Of a stretch of 64,000 nt of DNA, positions 60,097 to 64,000 are shown in pieces. A model generated the notes under the pieces. That model was not told the origin of the DNA. It was given only the letters and a program-made list of their open reading frames with translations, and searched no databases. The DNA comes from Anseranas semipalmata. Its lineage: Eukaryota > Chordata > Aves > Anseriformes > Anseranatidae. Each line of letters starts with the position of its first letter. Position 1 is the stretch's first letter. The stretch is from contig VXAA01000927.1 in the NCBI GenBank assembly GCA_013399115.1, forward strand, positions 264,228 through 328,227, read 5' to 3'. Position numbers and translations under genes: made by a program.

Positions 60097-63000
60097 AGCA
60101 CCCAAAAAATAGAAAGGTAGAGAGGAAAATACAATGTTAGTGTCCTAACTTAGCATAGGAAGAGAAGTGTCATGCATAGCCAAGCAGTGGTTTCTGTACA
60201 GTGTTGGCAATCACTGGATGAGACATTTGACAAATGATCCTTACCATCACTGTACACCAAAACCACTCTGTGTTGGTGCCCCCAGTAACTCCAAGAAGCA
60301 AAACAGTACAAATGAACCAGAAACCAGCTGAAGGCATCCAAGACTCCATCTGCTGCTACAGTGAACAGTAACTGCAACTCATTTAGACACACCAAAAACT
60401 GCTTTGAACTACCTAGGTCAGCTACTGCTAGCCATGCAGCTTAAACTTAAGAGATAAATGTTTCCTCAATGCATGTGTGCCATCGCTGTTCTTGTGCTAC
60501 TGTGTATTGTGTACAGCAATCAAAAGGTGAGTTTTGCCTACCCTGTCAACTAGCATAGAGTTGATGTCACTGAAAAGAGGAATGTTCATACTGTATCCTC
60601 CTGAATTTATATGAAAACTCATTAGTTTTACAAATTTACCTGGTGGAGCAACGCTGTGTAGCCTTTTATGAGCAGCCTACGAGATTCAGACAGAAGCAAG
60701 GCAGAGAGGCTGAACTCTCCCCTGCCTTAGAACAAGCTTGAAGCTGGCCAGTGCCGAGTTGGTGAAAGAAGCATCAATACTCTTGACAAGAACTCTAGGA
60801 GCTGAGCTTGCATTTGATGCAGTCATGATGGCTTCAGCTGGTGAGTGTCAGGTTCTACCCACCCACTGTGCGTGTGTCAATTTGGAACAGCTCTTTAGTT
60901 AGTGTGGCTAGAATGGAGCCAATCTAATGGAAATGTAAGCACAGTCAGAACTGAAGCTTATAATATCAGTACAATATACTTAAATGTGAAATCTCCTAGC
61001 AGACCAATAAATTCCATCTGCATTTTTTTGTTGAATACCAGTAACTTGGTACTCACCTGGGAAGCATCCATTTTTGCCATAGCTATAGACATGTGGTCAG
61101 AGGGGAAGGAAGCAGACGATCAGTATTGTATAAGCAAGAGATAGTCTATGTACATGCTGAACAGAAAACTAGAGAACGTCTGCAATCACTGTGGCATTTA
61201 AAAGCAATTTCATCTTCTGAAATATTATTTTTGTCAGGCAATCTCCATACAACTATGTACGGTTTTAGCTCTCCAACACTAATAGCATGCTACTTGGTTA
61301 CAGAGGTCTCTGCCACAATTGTATGAGATGATGATACTCTTTGCATGCTTTCAGGCTCTGCTGACTCAGAGGCTGAACGCAGCTTGCACTCCTAGCACTA
61401 ATCCCCCATTTGGCCCCTGTCCTGATAGGTTGGATTCCGGTCAAGGTGACATAAACTAAGCATGGATTAAACTACAGGTATGAACAGCAGCATATGTGCA
61501 TAACAGTAATACCCTTCTCTAAAGATATGCCACTGGGTGACAGGAGCTTGAGGATTTATCTAATCTAGCAATTATCTTCAGCTTGCTCTAGTAAGCCAGC
61601 AAGGAAGTCTAAACAAGCCTTCAAACTCATCAAGACATTCTCTGGCCATACTTAAACAGTATCTATCTTTCTCCAAAGAGTGTATCTGCAAAACACTTGC
61701 AAATATTTTCCTGGAGTTCTCCGCTGATTTTACAACTCTTTGTATGTTGCCTTCTTCATGCGAGGATGAACCTTGCTGCTATATGAAATGCTGATGTACC
61801 CAGAACTAATATAAGATGACATTTAAAGAAACACAAATAACCTCTAATAGTATCAACCAAATACCCTGAGGGTTTCTAAACGAAATCTCTACTTTTACCG
61901 GAGCCCAACAGTGCATTTAAATAGTGTATCTTAAAGAGACTTTACTTCTATTGACATCTGTAGCTGCATAAATTTCTATTCCTATGAAAAACCTCAGTGT
62001 TGGATGATGTTGCAAAGAGGTGAACTTGCTACTGCCTGAATCCAGCATGTTACAAGGGTGTTTATTATTCCTGCTTCCTTTAGGTACTGACTTCATTAGC
62101 AGAGTTAGACTGACACAAAGAGAAAACAAACACACCAATATGTGTTTCCCTCTTTCCCCAAAGGTTTGATTTCCTTTCATATTTACTCACCTCTTTATAT
62201 TTCTCATTTATCTTGTAATATGTATAATCTTCATTTTCTAGCTGTCTCCTTCTTGCTCTCTACGCTCATCTTTTGTTTGACCCTCTTCTCTCTCCGCTGT
62301 GTTCCCAAGTCCCGTGCTTGCTATTTCTTCTTCCCTCACCCATCTCCTCCTCGTGCCCTTGGTCTCTTGCTTTCACTCTGTCTTCCCTTGTACTCTACAA
62401 GATTCCCAGGTCAGGCCCATCTCAGTCACTACAGCAGCATTACATTAAAATCAACCAGAGGTAAGAGCAGGTTTTCAGTACTGCCTCTTGCATTGCTGTG
62501 AGACAAGGAGAGAGATGGCCACTGTAATAAGACCACCGTTGCCACCCATGCTAGAAAAATGCTAGCTAACAGGTGATTAACTAGAATTACCTGGCTCAGT
62601 GGGCCTCAGAGGGGAACAAATAACCTTTTTTGACCAATGTGAAAAATATGGAGGCAAAAATAAAGTAACATGACTTCCACCATCTTGAGCCGTCCTTTTA
62701 GAACATGATTCCACCTTAGACATGACTACACTAGAATCGCACTGTTTTTCGACAGATTTGCTGGCAATAGACACCCAATCCTGTCTGCTGATTTTAGTTA
62801 CTTAAATAATTTTATATGTTAAAAGTTTTTTTCCCAGTGTCCTCCCCTCTATCCCCCTGAGCTCATACTGATTCTTGACTACGTTTCTCCTGTAAATTGT
62901 TTGCTATAGATCACAGCTGTGTAATTCTGACGTGGACAGACACTAAAAGGACCAAAGAAAGAATCAGGGCCATGTTACTATTCCTGTTAATTGTTAACAT

Positions 63001-63280
63001 TCATGTTTGCAGAGCTGACAGTGAAAAAAATCATTAAAAATTATCTTATTTGATATGCAAGAGACAAGCATGCAGCATCACAAAAGTTTTCAAAAAGATG
63101 CTTGCATTGTAAAGCCTTGTAGAACTACCATGATTTGCATCTAAAATCTGTTTAAAAATTAAATCTTAGTTCATTTGGGAAGGTGAATTTCTAAGTTGTT
63201 TTAATGCTATTTATTTCAGTGTAGGTATACATTGGTATAGACTGAATATCGTTAACCACTGAAGTCTTGCCGTTTCACCG
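60097..63280. other. Intergenic, no gene recognised
   Basis: No exon with recognisable protein content is seen. A pyrimidine-rich stretch lies at about 62225-62440; open frames through it are of low complexity. Regulatory elements may exist but cannot be read directly. Confidence 0.6.
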
Positions 63281-63381
63281 CTAATATTGCAGAGACACCG
63301 ACCACGCACACAGCACAGCTGCAAACCGTGCAGCAGCAGGGCCTGCACGCGGTCAGCGAGCACCAAACGCCTGTCGCAGCC

Positions 63382-63442
63382 ATGGTGGTGGTCACGGCGC
63401 GCTTCACACACCGGCTTAGCAGCTCAGCTACAACCACCTCCC
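63382..63442 (+). CDS. Weak candidate first coding exon on + strand
   Basis: An ATG in a very good context (GCAGCCATGG) opens 20 codons (MVVVTARFTHRL...) and is followed by the consensus donor GTAAGT at 63443, in phase 1. Unspliced, the frame stops within a few codons after the donor. I do not recognise the peptide; it does not match the CEP83 N-terminus I remember beyond the first three residues. The coincidence of start and donor could be chance in GC-rich DNA. Confidence 0.15.
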
Positions 63443-63864
63443 GTAAGTGTCATCTCCAGATCTGAACCAAACCCGGCCAATTTCACACACAGCCGTTCTT
63501 CTCTTTTTGCTGCGGGGGTCATCAGGAAGAGCTGCATTCTAAACTACTGGCAAAGCTGATTTTAATCCTTATTAAAGGATCGCTAATCTTCTTAGAGGAG
63601 TGTCCATGCCGGTCTGGATGACACTGTCCTTTTTTAGTCAGAGATTTTAGAGAGCGATCGATGAAGTTTACCAGATCTCGTTTACCCCATTTCCACCGCT
63701 CCTACTGGCGGGTGTCGGTTAGGAACTAGCCACCACCGTCGGGAATACTCTGGAACTGGACGTGGCCGCGCAAAGCACAGCGCCCGCCTCGTTGCTGATA
63801 CCTGGCCAGTACTCGCTCCGCAACGCGGAATGCAAGCACACAGCGTACTGATGCGCTCGCTCAC

Positions 63865-63922
63865 CCTCAAGTCTTATCTGCAAGTTCACCGCCGGCCAGG
63901 ACCGCGGCTTCCCCTTCGCCAT
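63865..63922 (-). CDS. Candidate first coding exon on minus strand
   Basis: On the minus strand an ATG in good context (GAAGCAATGG) at 63922-63920 opens 19 codons (MAKGKPRSWPAVNLQIRLE) and runs into a consensus donor, G/GTGAGC, with the intron starting at 63864. It lies in the CpG-rich edge with its promoter presumably beyond 63950. If the donor is not used, the frame stays open to 63719. I do not recognise the protein. It may be the start of a gene divergent from the next one, or a divergent noncoding transcript with a chance frame. Confidence 0.25.
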
Positions 63923-64000
63923 TGCTTCCCCGGCCACCCGTGACAGAGGCGCAGCTCAGGAGCCCCGCGCTCCTGCGCCCTCCGGCGCTTCGGTGCCTGA

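Larger units (their letters stand above)
63280..64000. promoter_or_regulatory. CpG-rich edge, probable promoter region of a neighbouring gene
   Basis: CpG density rises from about 63290 and is high from 63700 to the end of the window, in contrast to the AT-rich DNA before it. The region holds two ATG-plus-donor candidates on opposite strands (63382 on + and 63922 on -). The human gene downstream of TMCC3 is, as I recall, CEP83 in the same orientation, with a divergent noncoding transcript. This island could be its promoter, but the window ends before any CEP83 protein sequence appears. Confidence 0.5.

Noticed and set aside
63719..63937. Start of the minus-strand frame at 63937
   Set aside because: That position is GTG and not ATG; the first ATG, with a better context, is at 63922, so the shorter start was used.
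1..64000. Operons, CRISPR arrays, rRNA or tRNA genes, phage or plasmid features
   Set aside because: None are visible. The exon-intron gene, CR1 element and microsatellites show a vertebrate nuclear genome. Isolated B-box-like words (for example near 27845) lack a tRNA fold.

Overview
The window looks like a piece of a bird macrochromosome, most likely from a chicken-like galliform. It is AT-rich, sparse in interspersed repeats and has very long introns. Its one clear transposon is a 5'-truncated CR1 LINE, the typical avian retroposon. It contains one gene that can be identified with confidence: TMCC3, on the + strand, which encodes an ER membrane protein with coiled coils and two C-terminal membrane segments. 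All four coding exons are present: 6322-6399, 47215-48113, 49623-49758 and 52464-52766. They join in frame at GT/AG junctions into a 471-residue protein (human TMCC3, from memory, is 477 residues).

Layout. 1-6170 is upstream intergenic DNA with no recognisable gene. 6175-6425 is a compact CpG island holding the presumed promoter, 5' UTR and exon 1. 6400-47214 is intron 1 (about 40.8 kb). It contains microsatellites, an N gap in a poly-T tract, several short GC-rich patches that could be alternative promoters or first exons, and an 84-bp decayed copy of part of exon 2 at 45631-45714. 47215-52766 holds exons 2-4 with two short introns. 52767 to about 58590 is the probable 3' UTR, with a proximal and a stronger distal poly(A) signal. 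58591-63280 is intergenic and contains the CR1 element (59456-60087), flanked by a flush 9-bp direct repeat. 63280-64000 is a CpG-rich edge that probably belongs to the next gene's promoter. From remembered human synteny (PLXNC1-CEP83-TMCC3-NDUFA12) the neighbour would be CEP83, but nothing visible here proves that.

I found no convincing new biological system. The items most worth a second look are the partial duplication of the TMCC3 coiled-coil exon 1.7 kb upstream of its source, the possible first coding exon on the minus strand at the right edge, and the CR1 copy with an unusually clean target-site duplication.
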